From JBGSMF01 sp964651475 (GTDB lineage: Bacteria > Chloroflexota > Anaerolineae > Fen-1058): 64,000 nucleotides of DNA. Made by a program: the position numbers and the translations under genes. The notes beneath the pieces are model-generated. The model did not search any database. It worked only from the letters and a program-made list of their open reading frames with translations, and was not told where the DNA came from. The stretch spans positions 69,714-133,713 of the forward strand of contig CAZYXV010000011.1 of assembly GCA_964651475.1 (NCBI GenBank), written 5' to 3'. This document shows positions 17,032 through 24,268 of this stretch, in pieces (the stretch's first letter is position 1; each line of letters starts with the position of its first letter).

Positions 17032-18633
17032 TCAACTCGCGCGCTTGCCGACGCCAAACACGAGCGCGTCGTAGGCGCGTTGGGTCTTGGCATAGTTGCC
17101 ATCGCGGTCGAGCGCGATTCCCCGGCCGACGCCGGTGACAATGCGCCCAACGCCAATCTCATTCACCTGGCGTTCCAATTTTTCCAGCAGCGCGGGCGCG
17201 CTTCCCGGCTCGGTGCTGCGCCCGTCGAAAATGACGTGCAGGTAGACCTGGCGCAAATTGTTTGCTTTTGCCATGCGCAGCAGCGCCAGCGGGTAATCTA
17301 TGGAGCCGTGCGAGCTTTTTTCGGTGAGCAGGCCAATCAGGTGCAGGCTCGCGTTCCGCTGCCTGGCCTGGTGAATCGCGCGGCAAAGGATCTCGTTGGT
17401 GTAGAATGAGCCATCTTTCATTGCCAGGTCGAGCCGCACATCGTCCTGCAGCACAACACGCCCCGCCCCAATGTTCATATGCCCGGCTTCGGAATTGCCG
17501 GGCCTGCTCGCTTTCAGGCCCACCGCCTCGCCGGCGGCTTGCAAGTGGGCGCACGCGTAGCGGCGCGTCAAATCGTCCCACACAGGTGTTCGCGCCACAA
17601 AGATCGGGTTTGTCTCGTCATTCTTGCCGATGCCCCACCCGTCGAGGATGACGAGCAACACGCGCCTCCGCCCGCCCCAGTCGTAACCCGGGATGAGCGT
17701 TTCGCCCGTCATCGCGTCCGGCGGCGCGATCCCAAGCGCGCCGAGCAGGGTGGGGGCGATGTCGGCCAGTTTGCCATCGCGCACGCCAACGGGCAGGTGC
17801 GCGCGCGGATCCATCAGGATGAATGGAACGGGGTTTGTTGTATGCGATACGTGGGGCGAGCCGTCGGCATTGATCATTTCTTCGAGGTTGCCGTGGTCGG
17901 CCGTCACCAGAACCGCGTAATCGGCGGCGAGCGCGGCGTTCACCACCTGCCCCAGCCGCGCGTCCACCAGCCCGGTGCACTGGATCTTGGCGTCGCGATT
18001 TTGCGTGTGGCCGATCACGTCGCCGTTGGCAAAGTTGGTCACGATAAAATCATAGCGCTTTTCAATCCCGTGCACAACTTGCCCGGCGACCTGGGCCAGG
18101 CTCAGTTCCGGCGCTTGATCGAATGGAATGCCTTGGGGCGACGGAACGCGCACATGCTCTTCGCCCGCGAAGGTCTGGTTGTTGCCCCCGTTAAAGAAAA
18201 AGGTGACGTGCGCGAACTTTTCAGACTCGGCCACGCGCAATTGGCGCAGCCCCGCGCTGCTTACAATTTCGCCCAGAGTATCTTTGATCTTGGTAGGAGC
18301 AAAGGCCACCGGCAGGTCTTTGAACCTTTCGTGGTACAGCGTCAGGATCACAAATGTGAGGCCCTGAAAATTATGCCGAGGGAAATGATCCAACCCCGGC
18401 TCGACGAACGCTTCGGTCAGTTGAATTTCGCGTTCGCCGCGGCGGCAGCAAAAGACGACGGCGTCGCCGTCTTTGATACGGCCAACGGGTTCCCCGCGCG
18501 CGTCCGCCAAGACAATCGGCTCGAGCGCGTAATCGGTTTGCCCCTCGCGATACAGTTCCCTGACCGCGCTGGCGAGCGCGGCGCCTCCGCGCGCGAGACG
18601 AGTACCTGGCATAAGCGATTCCACGTTGGACAC
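17032..18633 (-). CDS. Circularly permuted 2,3-bisphosphoglycerate-independent phosphoglycerate mutase (iPGM-like)
   Basis: The 533-residue chain contains every block of iPGM but in rotated order. Residues 10-110 correspond to the part normally after the SGRYYAMDRD region (KDGDAVVFCCRRGEREIQL). Residues 130-315 are the usual C-terminal phosphatase half (EKFAHVTFFFNGG, NFANGDVIGHT, VTADHGN, SHTTNPVP, IAPTLLGALGI). After a short join (IPGYDWGGRRR) comes the usual N-terminus: VLLVILDGWGIG at 326, PGNSEAGHMNIGAGRVV at 379, then GLLTEKSSHGS, FDGRS and VGRGIALDRD, ending at YDALVFGVG. Catalytic residues seem kept: Ser381, Lys139, Asp205, His209, Asp246, His247, His264, Asp331, Arg65, Arg68, Arg504, Arg510. 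The DGRD motif is DGRS, so one Asp is Ser473. GTG 18633 has GAGGA upstream. Whether it is a phosphoglycerate mutase is untested. Confidence 0.9.
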   Translation of the reverse strand: MSNVESLMPGTRLARGGAALASAVRELYREGQTDYALEPIVLADARGEPVGRIKDGDAVVFCCRRGEREIQLTEAFVEPGLDHFPRHNFQGLTFVILTLYHERFKDLPVAFAPTKIKDTLGEIVSSAGLRQLRVAESEKFAHVTFFFNGGNNQTFAGEEHVRVPSPQGIPFDQAPELSLAQVAGQVVHGIEKRYDFIVTNFANGDVIGHTQNRDAKIQCTGLVDARLGQVVNAALAADYAVLVTADHGNLEEMINADGSPHVSHTTNPVPFILMDPRAHLPVGVRDGKLADIAPTLLGALGIAPPDAMTGETLIPGYDWGGRRRVLLVILDGWGIGKNDETNPIFVARTPVWDDLTRRYACAHLQAAGEAVGLKASRPGNSEAGHMNIGAGRVVLQDDVRLDLAMKDGSFYTNEILCRAIHQARQRNASLHLIGLLTEKSSHGSIDYPLALLRMAKANNLRQVYLHVIFDGRSTEPGSAPALLEKLERQVNEIGVGRIVTGVGRGIALDRDGNYAKTQRAYDALVFGVGKRAS

Positions 18634-18650
18634 GCCGTATTCCTCGACAA

Positions 18651-19394
18651 TTAATCGTCGCCGCCGGGGACCTGGCGCGCCGGGAAAATATCCAATAGTT
18701 GGCTGAATTCTTGAATAATCAGGTCGGGTTGGTTTTCACCATTGGGAGATTTTGGGTCGGCCGGGTCCAACATAATGATGACCATTCCAAAACCGGCCTG
18801 ACGGGATCCCAGAACGTCGCGGGAGGGATTGTCACCCACGTATGCCGAGCGCGCGGGATCAACGCCGGCCTGGCGAGCCGCTTCCAGGTATATTTCTGGA
18901 CCGGGTTTCCGGCGTCCAAAGACGGAAGACAGGATCACCGTTGGAAAGTATTGGCTGAGGCCGTCTTCTTCCAACCATTCTGGGATTTCACGCTCGGTGA
19001 TGGTGTTGCTGAGAATTCCCAGCCGGTAGCCCCGCTTGTTCAATTCGACGACGACTGGCTTGGCATCGGGCCGCGCAAAGCGGCGCCCCATGGTCTTGCG
19101 GTACAGAAAAGTCAACTCGCCCGATAGCGGCGCGATTTTGTCGGGTGGATAATCTGGCAGCAGCCAGCGCGTCCACAATTCTTTTTCGGACGCTTCGAGC
19201 AGGGTGTCGAAGGCCCACTTTCGGTAGGCTTTGTATCGTTCGTCCAATTGCTTGCAAAACGAGTCGGGCGGCTCTTGTGTTCCGACGAGCGCCGCGATTT
19301 GCTGCCTGGCCTGGGCCTGATACGGCTCATCTTCTACCAGCACCCGCAGGGTATTGCCCACGTCAATAAAGATGGCTTCGATATCATGATTCAT
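18651..19394 (-). CDS. HAD-superfamily hydrolase-like protein with DxG in motif I
   Basis: The 247-residue protein is a close paralogue of the HAD protein at 15015-15785 (shared WTRW.LPD and FGRRKP segments). Motif I is FIDVGNTL: nucleophile Asp11 present, second Asp replaced by Gly13. Motif II is LGILSNT, motif III KPGPEIY, motif IV AYVGDNPSRDVLG. ATG 19394 follows GAGGGA with a six-base gap. It ends 17 bases before the permuted mutase and starts 3 bases after the stop of the next HAD gene upstream, so it is firmly inside the operon. The substrate is unknown; the cap region around residues 25-100 is helical and probably sets specificity. Confidence 0.86.
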   Translation of the reverse strand: MNHDIEAIFIDVGNTLRVLVEDEPYQAQARQQIAALVGTQEPPDSFCKQLDERYKAYRKWAFDTLLEASEKELWTRWLLPDYPPDKIAPLSGELTFLYRKTMGRRFARPDAKPVVVELNKRGYRLGILSNTITEREIPEWLEEDGLSQYFPTVILSSVFGRRKPGPEIYLEAARQAGVDPARSAYVGDNPSRDVLGSRQAGFGMVIIMLDPADPKSPNGENQPDLIIQEFSQLLDIFPARQVPGGDD

Positions 19395-19397
19395 TTC

Positions 19398-20072
19398 TTA
19401 TCCCTCTCGTGTTTTAAAGATGGGCACATTGAGCAGATCCACCAGCGACCGTGCATAGTAATCTGCCTGGGCGTCGGGGTCATAGTTCACGGCAACGGTG
19501 GCCAGCCCGGTCTGGCGCGCGCCTTCGAGTTCGCCGGCGTCGTGACCGACAAAAGCGGATTCGGCGGGCGTCAGGTTTGCCTGCTGCACGGCATTCAAGT
19601 ACATGGCGGAGTCTGGTTTGTGCGCGCCGAGAACGGTGGAACAGGCTACCACGTCAATAAATTCCGCCACGCCCACCTGGTCGAGCCAGCGCATCTTGAC
19701 CTCGACCGGATACATTGTGTCGGTCACGATGCCCAGGACAAAACCGCGCCGTTTCAATTCCGCCAGGGCCTCTCTGCCGCCGGGAATCGCAATGACGTTG
19801 TTCGAATAGGCGTTGATCTTGCCGGCCAACATCTTGCGCTCTTCTGCGGCGGCGACGCCGAGCATCAGGAGCAACTGGTCCCAATACTCGTCGGGGCCGA
19901 CACGCCCACGCATGGCCTGAGAGCGCAGGGCCTTGTGGCGCGCCTGGTCTTCCGCAGAGAGTTGGGTAGACATCCCTATTTCTCCGAGAAGGTTCGCTAC
20001 GTATCGAGATGTTGGTTCGGGCCGGCGGTAGAGCACATCGGCCGCGTCGAAAAAGATACCTCTAATTGCCAT
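19398..20072 (-). CDS. HAD-superfamily hydrolase-like protein with DxA in motif I
   Basis: The 224-residue protein is the most divergent of the four HAD genes. Motif I is FFDAADVL: Asp9 present, the +2 position is Ala11 and an Asp follows at 12. Motif II is LGIVTDTMY, motif III has Lys in GAHKPDSAMY, motif IV is FVGHDAGELEG, where the usual GD is GHD. ATG 20072 follows CGGAG and overlaps the stop of the upstream HAD gene by 11 bases, indicating coupling. The shifted acidic residues suggest an altered reaction or a non-catalytic role; the fold assignment is secure but activity is not. Confidence 0.82.
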   Translation of the reverse strand: MAIRGIFFDAADVLYRRPEPTSRYVANLLGEIGMSTQLSAEDQARHKALRSQAMRGRVGPDEYWDQLLLMLGVAAAEERKMLAGKINAYSNNVIAIPGGREALAELKRRGFVLGIVTDTMYPVEVKMRWLDQVGVAEFIDVVACSTVLGAHKPDSAMYLNAVQQANLTPAESAFVGHDAGELEGARQTGLATVAVNYDPDAQADYYARSLVDLLNVPIFKTREG

Positions 20073-20835
20073 GGACAGACTCCGTGTTGAAAGCAACAAG
20101 ATTGACGACTTGCATCAGATCGTGGATGACGGCGTCGGGCAGTGCGCCGCCTGTTCCGTGATCGGCCTTGTCGGTGAGAAAAGACTTGATTTGAATGGCA
20201 AGCCCGTATCCGGCGCGGCGCGCTCCTATCACGTCCCGAGACACCGTGTCTCCCACGTAAGCGCAGGCGGCGGGCGGCAACTGCATCAGGCGGGCCGTTT
20301 CTTTAAAGATGCGCGCGTTCGGCTTGCGCCAGCCCAAGTTGGAGCTGGTGACGACCGGGTCGAAATAATGAGCGATGCCGTACTCGGCCAGCTTGCGCTG
20401 CACCAATCTCTGGCTGATGATGTTTGAAATGATGGCCAGGCGGAACCCCTGTTTGCGCAGCGCTTCCAGAACGGCCGGCGCTTCGGGGCGCAAGCTGCGC
20501 ACGTGATAATGGGTTTCGTAGAAAAACGTAATATCTTCGGCGGCCGCCGCCAGCCGCTCTTGAGACAGGTTATGATTGGGAAAGATATACTCTCTCCATA
20601 CTCTTGCCGGCGGCAATTCGGCCTCGCTTTTTTCTCGCCATGCCTGGTACGCTTTTATTCCCCCCAGTACCGCCGCCTGCAAATCAGGCAAGCTCAGGCC
20701 GGGGTCGAGGTCTAGTTTGCACAACAGCGCGTGCAGGCCGCGCGTCGCCTCCTGGCGGGTGGCGTCGTCGTAGTACAGGTTTTCAAGCGTGCCGCCCATA
20801 TCAAAGACGACGGCGCGAATGGGAGTGACTGCCAT
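20062..20835 (-). CDS. HAD-superfamily hydrolase-like protein with DxG in motif I
   Basis: The 257-residue protein has motif I VVFDMGGTL (Asp12 nucleophile, Gly14 at the second Asp position), motif II LAIISNIIS, motif III LGWRKPNARIF and motif IV AYVGDTVSRDVIG. The cap between residues 20 and 110 is helical. ATG 20835 lies six bases after GAGGGA. It follows the TIM-barrel gene at 20847 by 11 bases. Together with the other three HAD genes it forms a family expanded inside one operon, all with a nucleophile but none with the normal general acid/base Asp. Confidence 0.86.
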   Translation of the reverse strand: MAVTPIRAVVFDMGGTLENLYYDDATRQEATRGLHALLCKLDLDPGLSLPDLQAAVLGGIKAYQAWREKSEAELPPARVWREYIFPNHNLSQERLAAAAEDITFFYETHYHVRSLRPEAPAVLEALRKQGFRLAIISNIISQRLVQRKLAEYGIAHYFDPVVTSSNLGWRKPNARIFKETARLMQLPPAACAYVGDTVSRDVIGARRAGYGLAIQIKSFLTDKADHGTGGALPDAVIHDLMQVVNLVAFNTESVHGN

Positions 20836-20846
20836 GGCTTTTCCCT

Positions 20847-21749
20847 CTAGCCCCAACCTGTGGATTGCAGATGCTCGACGCCGGCGAGCAGGGCCTGGCG
20901 TGAAACGGCGCCATTAACTTCGACCACGCGCAATGCTTGGGGCGGCGCCAGCACGGCCAGGCCAGGCCAGTCTACACTGCCCACGCCCGGCGCCTGGTGC
21001 ACTTGCAAATCGAGAGCATCGTGCAAGTGCAGGCCAAGCAGCCGCTGTCCGTAGGCGCGCAGCCAGTCCACGTGGGGCGTGAGGCCGAGAGCTTGTTGAA
21101 CCTGAGCGTGCCCCGTGTCGTGCCAGTAGCCCACCGTTTCGTCAGGATACCACGCGAGGATTTCACCTGCGTCGCGCCAGTTGGGAACCTCACAGGCGGG
21201 CCGATTTTCCAGTCCCAGGCGTATTTCTCTGGCCTCGGCGTAGGGGATCAACTCGTCCAGGCTGCGCCTGAGCGCCTCCATGCGTTCTTGTCGCTTGTGC
21301 GCGCGCTCGGAAGCCAGGCGCTGCCGGAGAGCGTCGGCTTCAGGGCTGGCGATGCGCCCCTCGGCAAACAGGCGCTTGAGCTGGTTTTCCAATTCTGGAT
21401 TAGCGCCGGTTTGCCCAAGGTGAAGCACGACCACCTGCGCGCCATACTGCCGGGCAACGTCCAGCGAGCGCCGGGCGATGGCGACGGCTTGTTGCCTCCG
21501 TTCTTCGTCGAGCGAGGTCAAGAGAACGTCTGCCCGGCGCATGTCTGTGTTCCGCATGTCGCCGGGGGCGGGGTCGTGCAGGCTATGGATGGTGAACGCG
21601 CCGGGGCGGATTTCTTTGTAAAACGCGCCGCCGCTCAGCCCGCTCACTTCAAAAGCGGAAAACCCCAAGTCCATTCCCGCGCGAAAGAAATCGCTCACGC
21701 GTTCCCACTGCCCGCGCATCCAAAAGCTAGAAAGTGCAAGGTTGATCAC
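20847..21749 (-). CDS. Sugar phosphate isomerase/epimerase-like TIM barrel (copy 2)
   Basis: The 300-residue protein is a paralogue of the protein at 14094-14996. Shared segments include LALSSFW near the start, SLDEERRQQAVAIARRSLDVAR, GLENRPACE, GYWHDTGHAQVQQ and LGLHLHDALD. Metal ligands of the xylose isomerase-like fold are in place. GTG 21749 has AGGA seven bases upstream. It is the first gene after the ABC transporter and its strong intercistronic hairpin, and it is followed at once by three HAD genes. An isomerase, epimerase or dehydratase role on the imported compound is likely; the reaction is not identifiable. Confidence 0.8.
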   Translation of the reverse strand: MINLALSSFWMRGQWERVSDFFRAGMDLGFSAFEVSGLSGGAFYKEIRPGAFTIHSLHDPAPGDMRNTDMRRADVLLTSLDEERRQQAVAIARRSLDVARQYGAQVVVLHLGQTGANPELENQLKRLFAEGRIASPEADALRQRLASERAHKRQERMEALRRSLDELIPYAEAREIRLGLENRPACEVPNWRDAGEILAWYPDETVGYWHDTGHAQVQQALGLTPHVDWLRAYGQRLLGLHLHDALDLQVHQAPGVGSVDWPGLAVLAPPQALRVVEVNGAVSRQALLAGVEHLQSTGWG

Positions 21750-21783
21750 TTGTTATTCCTGTGATGTATTACCTGTGAGTGTA

Positions 21784-21822
21784 TCCTTACCAGGGGCGTC
21801 CAGGCGGCGCCCCTGGTAAGGA
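21784..21822. repeat. Perfect 15-bp hairpin between the binding-protein gene and the epimerase gene
   Basis: Bases 21784-21798 and 21808-21822 are perfect inverted copies with a 9-base loop. There is no T-tract on the transcribed strand, so it probably stabilises the upstream mRNA end, as often seen after binding-protein genes, rather than terminating fully. Confidence 0.7.
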
Positions 21823-21840
21823 CGGTTAGTTATCCAGGTG

Positions 21841-23064
21841 CTATTGCAGCAGGTTGATCATGTAAAAGTCGCGCACCTGGGTAATGTTTTTATAGACATA
21901 CATGTCGTCAATCTGCCAGGCGCTTAGCTCGGCGTGAGGAATGGCGCCTTCGGGGTCCGGCAAATCGGTGCGGGCCATGTAATTGCCAATCGTCCTCCAC
22001 GGATCAGCCCCTGGCTCGTTGATCACCCAGTTAATGAACAACTTGGCTGCGTTGGGGTGGGGGGCGCGGTTGATGATGGCCAGGTAAGCCTGCGTCTCGA
22101 TGCCTATAACGGGTTTGAAGCCTTTGCATGCGTCAAAGACCAGCTCACCCTTCATGGTATCTCGATATTTTGAATAGGACGTAAAGCCCACCCCGGCTTC
22201 CTTCATGCCGGGTGACGCAAAGGCCTGTACCACCTCGTCGCCGCCAGGCTCGGGAACGGGTGAGTTTTGGGCAAACTTTTTGAGCCATAGCCAGCCGGCG
22301 TCGGGGGTATCGGCGTCCAACACGGGATCCTTGCCGTATAGTTCTTTGTAGGCGGCCGCCAGCTCGTCTTTGTGAGAAACGATAGTGGTCAAGATTGCCA
22401 TAGTGCTGGCATCGGTCAGCGGATCCTCGATAAAGACCTTGCCTTTCAATTCCGGTTCGGTCAATTGCCAAAAGTTGGTGACCGGGCACCCGTTCGGGTT
22501 AAGCTCGGTGTTGTAGCCCATGACGCGAACGCCGTAACGCGCAACCAGGAGCGGGTCTCGCGCCTCTTGCGGGATCACCGACACCAGGCTATCGGGTACA
22601 AAGGTCCACACATACTGCTTGGGCAAAAACTCGGCCTTGAGGTCTGGCCCGCCGCCGGCAAAGTAGACGTCGCCCACAAACGCACCGGCTTTTTGCTCCT
22701 CGCGCACTTTGGTCACGGCGTCATCGCCGCCCAGATCGAATCCCTCGACCGTGATTTCGGGATATTTCTCCATGAACGACGCGGCCGCATCCTCGATACG
22801 AGAAGAGTTGGCGTACACCAAGACGCGGCCTTCCTTTTTAGCCGCTGCTTCGATGGCGGCCCAATCTTGCTTGGCGGGCGCGTACTTGCCCAACTCGGCC
22901 GCTTTTAGCCAAGCCTCATCCGCAGTGAGCGCAGGTTCTGGAACCGCAGTATCGGCCGGTTTGGGCGGCTCGGTCGCCGCCGGCGGTGTAGCAGCCGGCG
23001 CGGCGCAGCCGGCAATAAAGCTGACCAACAAACATAACGTCAAGAGTTTCACAAAGGTCTTCAT
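21841..23064 (-). CDS. ABC transporter substrate-binding lipoprotein (Fbp/Phn type)
   Basis: The 407-residue protein starts with a lipoprotein signal peptide (LLTLCLLVSFIAGC, lipobox with Cys20) and a Pro/Ala/Thr-rich linker, typical of Chloroflexota binding proteins. The mature part resembles family 1 periplasmic binding proteins of the iron(III), thiamine and 2-aminoethylphosphonate group (EGRVLVYANSS, NPNGCPVTNFWQL, NRAPHPNAAKLFINWV). ATG 23064 follows GGAGG. The partner ATPase and fused permease genes are directly upstream. The ligand cannot be read; the HAD and mutase genes downstream favour an organophosphorus or phosphosugar ligand over iron, which is inference only. Confidence 0.85.
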   Translation of the reverse strand: MKTFVKLLTLCLLVSFIAGCAAPAATPPAATEPPKPADTAVPEPALTADEAWLKAAELGKYAPAKQDWAAIEAAAKKEGRVLVYANSSRIEDAAASFMEKYPEITVEGFDLGGDDAVTKVREEQKAGAFVGDVYFAGGGPDLKAEFLPKQYVWTFVPDSLVSVIPQEARDPLLVARYGVRVMGYNTELNPNGCPVTNFWQLTEPELKGKVFIEDPLTDASTMAILTTIVSHKDELAAAYKELYGKDPVLDADTPDAGWLWLKKFAQNSPVPEPGGDEVVQAFASPGMKEAGVGFTSYSKYRDTMKGELVFDACKGFKPVIGIETQAYLAIINRAPHPNAAKLFINWVINEPGADPWRTIGNYMARTDLPDPEGAIPHAELSAWQIDDMYVYKNITQVRDFYMINLLQ

Positions 23065-23164
23065 TTCTTCCTCCTTAGTAGGATAGTTGGGAAAATGGAA
23101 TCATTGACACATAGTGTTCTTGCATCTTTAAATTCTTCCCTTTTCCTCCTTTCGCCTGCAGGTA

Positions 23165-24256
23165 TTATCCGGCAGGCTGGTCTATCAAGTTCCCACTCTC
23201 TTTGTCGTACAGGTTCAGCGTGTGTGGATCGAACGTCAGCCAGATTTTGTCATCCATCTTGATTTTGCTAATGCCCATGACCTTGACGGTGATGGCCGTG
23301 TTGCCCAAGTGGGCTACGATGGTCGAATCGGCGCCCGACGGCAAGACGGAATAGGCTGTGAATTCTATCGCTCCCGGAACGGGCTGGGTCGAGACGGCGA
23401 TATCTTCCGGCCGCACGGCGACGACTACCTGTCCGCTCGCGTTACACGCATCCATCGTAACCTGGAACTGCCCCAAATCAACCGAATGGCTGCCGTTCAC
23501 AACACCATCCAGCAGATTCACCTTGGGGTTGCCGATAAAATCGGCTACGAACAGGTTGGCCGGGTAGTGGTAAACGCGGTCGGGGGTGTCTAATTGCTGG
23601 AGGACGCCTTCTTTCATCACCGCAATGTTGGAAGACATGGTCAGCGCTTCCACCTGGTCGTGGGTGACGTAAATGGTGGTCGCTTTGGCAACGTGGTGCA
23701 GGCGCTTGAGTTCCACACGCATGTCCATGCGCAGGCGAGCGTCCAGGTTGGAAAGCGGTTCGTCCATCAAAAAGACCTTGGGACGATAGGCCAGCATGCG
23801 CGCCAGGGCAATGCGCTGCTGCTGCCCGCCGCTCATCTCACGCGGATAGCGGTCTTCATAGCCTTCCATTTGCACTTCGGCCAGCGATTCTTGGACCCGC
23901 TTTTTCATTTCGTCTTTGGCTAGTTTCTGGATCTCGAGCGCAAAGGTCATGTTTTGATGAACCGTCATGTGCGGCCAGAGCGCATAGTTCTGAAAGACTA
24001 ACCCCAGGTCCCGCTGGCCGGCGGGCAGCGAGATGCCCTGCCGGTGAGAAAATACAAGCTTGTCGCCGATATAGATTTCGCCTCCGTCGGGGTCTTCCAG
24101 GCCGGCTACGCAGCGCAGCAAAGTTGTCTTGCCGCACCCGGAGGGACCTAACAAGGTCAAAAACATTCCTGGCTCGATGGTCAGGCTGACGTCGTTGACT
24201 GCCAGGACATTTCCAAAACGTTTGGTGAGATTCTTGATAAGGATTGTCGTTCCCAT
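23165..24256 (-). CDS. ABC importer ATP-binding protein (FbpC/MalK-like)
   Basis: The 363-residue protein has Walker A GPSGCGKTT, Q-loop in LVFQNYALWPHM, signature MSGGQQQR, Walker B VFLMDEPLSNLD and H-loop VTHDQVEA. A C-terminal TOBE-like regulatory domain (VVVAVRPEDI) extends beyond residue 240. It energises the permease encoded just upstream (12-base gap) and the lipoprotein encoded downstream. ATG 24256 follows GAGAGGAAAC. Confidence 0.93.
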   Translation of the reverse strand: MGTTILIKNLTKRFGNVLAVNDVSLTIEPGMFLTLLGPSGCGKTTLLRCVAGLEDPDGGEIYIGDKLVFSHRQGISLPAGQRDLGLVFQNYALWPHMTVHQNMTFALEIQKLAKDEMKKRVQESLAEVQMEGYEDRYPREMSGGQQQRIALARMLAYRPKVFLMDEPLSNLDARLRMDMRVELKRLHHVAKATTIYVTHDQVEALTMSSNIAVMKEGVLQQLDTPDRVYHYPANLFVADFIGNPKVNLLDGVVNGSHSVDLGQFQVTMDACNASGQVVVAVRPEDIAVSTQPVPGAIEFTAYSVLPSGADSTIVAHLGNTAITVKVMGISKIKMDDKIWLTFDPHTLNLYDKESGNLIDQPAG

Positions 24257-24268
24257 AGTTTCCTCTCT

